A stretch of DNA of 24,801 nt. Source: an uncultured Cellvibrio sp. (lineage in GTDB: Bacteria > Pseudomonadota > Gammaproteobacteria > Pseudomonadales > Cellvibrionaceae). The stretch spans positions 1 to 24,801 of the forward strand of contig CALFXJ010000036.1 of NCBI GenBank assembly GCA_937958105.1, in the 5' to 3' direction. Below, one piece after another: positions 24,133 to 24,801 of this stretch. The notes below the pieces were generated by a model, which worked only from the letters and a program-made list of their open reading frames with translations, was not told where the DNA came from and did not search any database. Positions within the stretch are counted from its first letter, which is position 1; each line of letters begins with the position of its first letter. The translations under genes were made by a program, and so were the position numbers.

Positions 24133-24729
24133 ATGAATATTCTGCTCGCTGAAGATCAAGCCATGGTGCGCGGCGCACTGGCAGCCCTGCTGAGTATGGA
24201 GCCGGACTTTCATGTCACCGAAGCTGTAGACGGTGACCATGCATTGCAACTGCTGCGTCAACAGACATTTGACGTCTTGTTGAGCGATATAGAAATGCCG
24301 GGGCGCTCCGGCCTTGAGCTGGCGCAGTGGTTACAGCAACAGCAGACCCGGACCAGAATTATCATCATCACGACCTTTGGCCGGGCGGGCTATATTCGCC
24401 GCGCCATCGATATGGGCGTCTCAGGGTTTTTGTTAAAAGATGCACCATCCAGTGAATTAATCCAGGCGATCTACCGCGTGATGGAGGGCAAGCGAGTGAT
24501 CGACGGTGAACTGGCAATGACAGCATTGGGTGAGGTGGACCCATTGAGCGATAAAGAGCGGCGCGCGTTGCGTTTAGCGGCGGAAGGAAAGAGCACCAGC
24601 GATATTGCAACCACCTTGTGTTTGTCGGAGGGTACTGTCAGGAATTATCTGTCGGAGGCGATTGCCAAGTTGAATGCAGCTAACCGTGTTGATGCCGCGC
24701 GTATTGCGCGGCAGAAGGGTTGGTTGTGA
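24133..24729 (+). CDS. DesR-like NarL/FixJ-family response regulator
   Basis: This 198-residue protein has a receiver domain (1-118) with acidic pocket E7-D8, phospho-acceptor D52 in LLSDIEMPG, the switch residue T80 (or T81) and K102 in LLKDAP. A C-terminal LuxR-type helix-turn-helix follows (about 136-185): LSDKERRALRLAAEGKS, then the recognition helix SEGTVRNYLSEAIAKLN. It ends RIARQKGWL, a closing frequent in DesR and LiaR-like regulators. It is the cognate partner of the kinase 5 bases upstream. It has little ribosome site of its own and is probably translated by coupling. The tandem ATGAC dyads before the kinase are its likely autoregulatory target. Confidence 0.95.
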   Translation: MNILLAEDQAMVRGALAALLSMEPDFHVTEAVDGDHALQLLRQQTFDVLLSDIEMPGRSGLELAQWLQQQQTRTRIIIITTFGRAGYIRRAIDMGVSGFLLKDAPSSELIQAIYRVMEGKRVIDGELAMTALGEVDPLSDKERRALRLAAEGKSTSDIATTLCLSEGTVRNYLSEAIAKLNAANRVDAARIARQKGWL

Positions 24730-24749
24730 TGGAGAGTGGTGTGGGTGTT

Positions 24750-24775
24750 GTCGGATTACGCTACGCTAATCCGAC
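24750..24775. repeat. REP-like palindrome at the end of the two-component unit
   Basis: GTCGGATTA (24750-24758) and TAATCCGAC (24767-24775) form a 9-bp stem around CGCTACGC, followed by CTACTCCGG. This exact style (GTCGGATTACGCTACGCTAATCCGACCTAC) recurs as a dispersed repeat in many proteobacterial genomes, often in REP/BIME arrays moved by RAYT transposases. Only one copy is in the window. It could also work as a transcription stop for the response-regulator gene. Confidence 0.65.
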
Positions 24776-24801
24776 CTACTCCGGCCTGCGTGGAGTTGGC
24801 C

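Noticed and set aside
1..24801. CRISPR array, tRNA, rRNA, insertion sequence, integrase or toxin-antitoxin pair
   Set aside because: I found no regular repeat-spacer pattern, no tRNA-like or rRNA-like sequence, and no open frame with transposase, integrase or toxin motifs.

Overview
The window reads as chromosomal DNA of a Gram-negative gammaproteobacterium. The markers are an LpxL-type lipid A acyltransferase, FabV, a YdiJ-type dehydrogenase very close to the enterobacterial protein, YqhA, DUF2789 and a MexF-like RND pump. The secreted GH9 glycosidase and DUF1080 protein, together with NT5C and FabV, would fit a polysaccharide-degrading marine or soil lineage such as the Cellvibrionales. That placement is inference. 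I see no rRNA, tRNA, CRISPR array, transposase or prophage gene.

Layout. Positions 1-4101 (minus strand): an lpxL-like gene cut by the left edge, a DUF2789 protein, a YihG/PlsC-like acyltransferase, an NT5C-type 5'-nucleotidase and fabV. Three of these five act on lipids or the envelope. Positions 4318-9386 (plus): a MAPEG protein, the 1017-residue YdiJ-type FAD/Fe-S dehydrogenase, a secreted DUF1080 protein and a TMEM220-like membrane protein. Positions 9441-11927 (minus): a large exported GH9 enzyme that converges on the TMEM220 gene across a clean terminator. Positions 12083-14098 (plus): a luciferase-like flavin monooxygenase and a GntR/FCD regulator, separated by a 309-base AT-rich gap with repeats. 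Positions 14162-15711 (minus): a lipoprotein esterase and YqhA.

Positions 15883-22759 hold the best-defined regulatory unit. A TetR repressor gene is divergent from a three-gene RND efflux operon (periplasmic adaptor, inner-membrane pump, outer-membrane lipoprotein channel). The same 14-base palindromic core lies inside the -35/-10 spacer of both divergent promoters, which points to shared repression and autoregulation. The operon ends in an intrinsic terminator. Positions 22880-24729 hold a DesK/DesR-like two-component pair preceded by a tandem ATGAC-type palindrome that probably binds the regulator. The window ends in a REP-like palindrome.

No gene is clearly of an unknown system. The points most worth a second look are the operators of the TetR/RND unit, the tandem sites before the DesKR-like pair, the long extra N-terminal region and non-ATG start of the GH9 protein, the repeat-bearing gap before the GntR gene, and a hairpin after ydiJ whose U-tract faces the strand with no gene.
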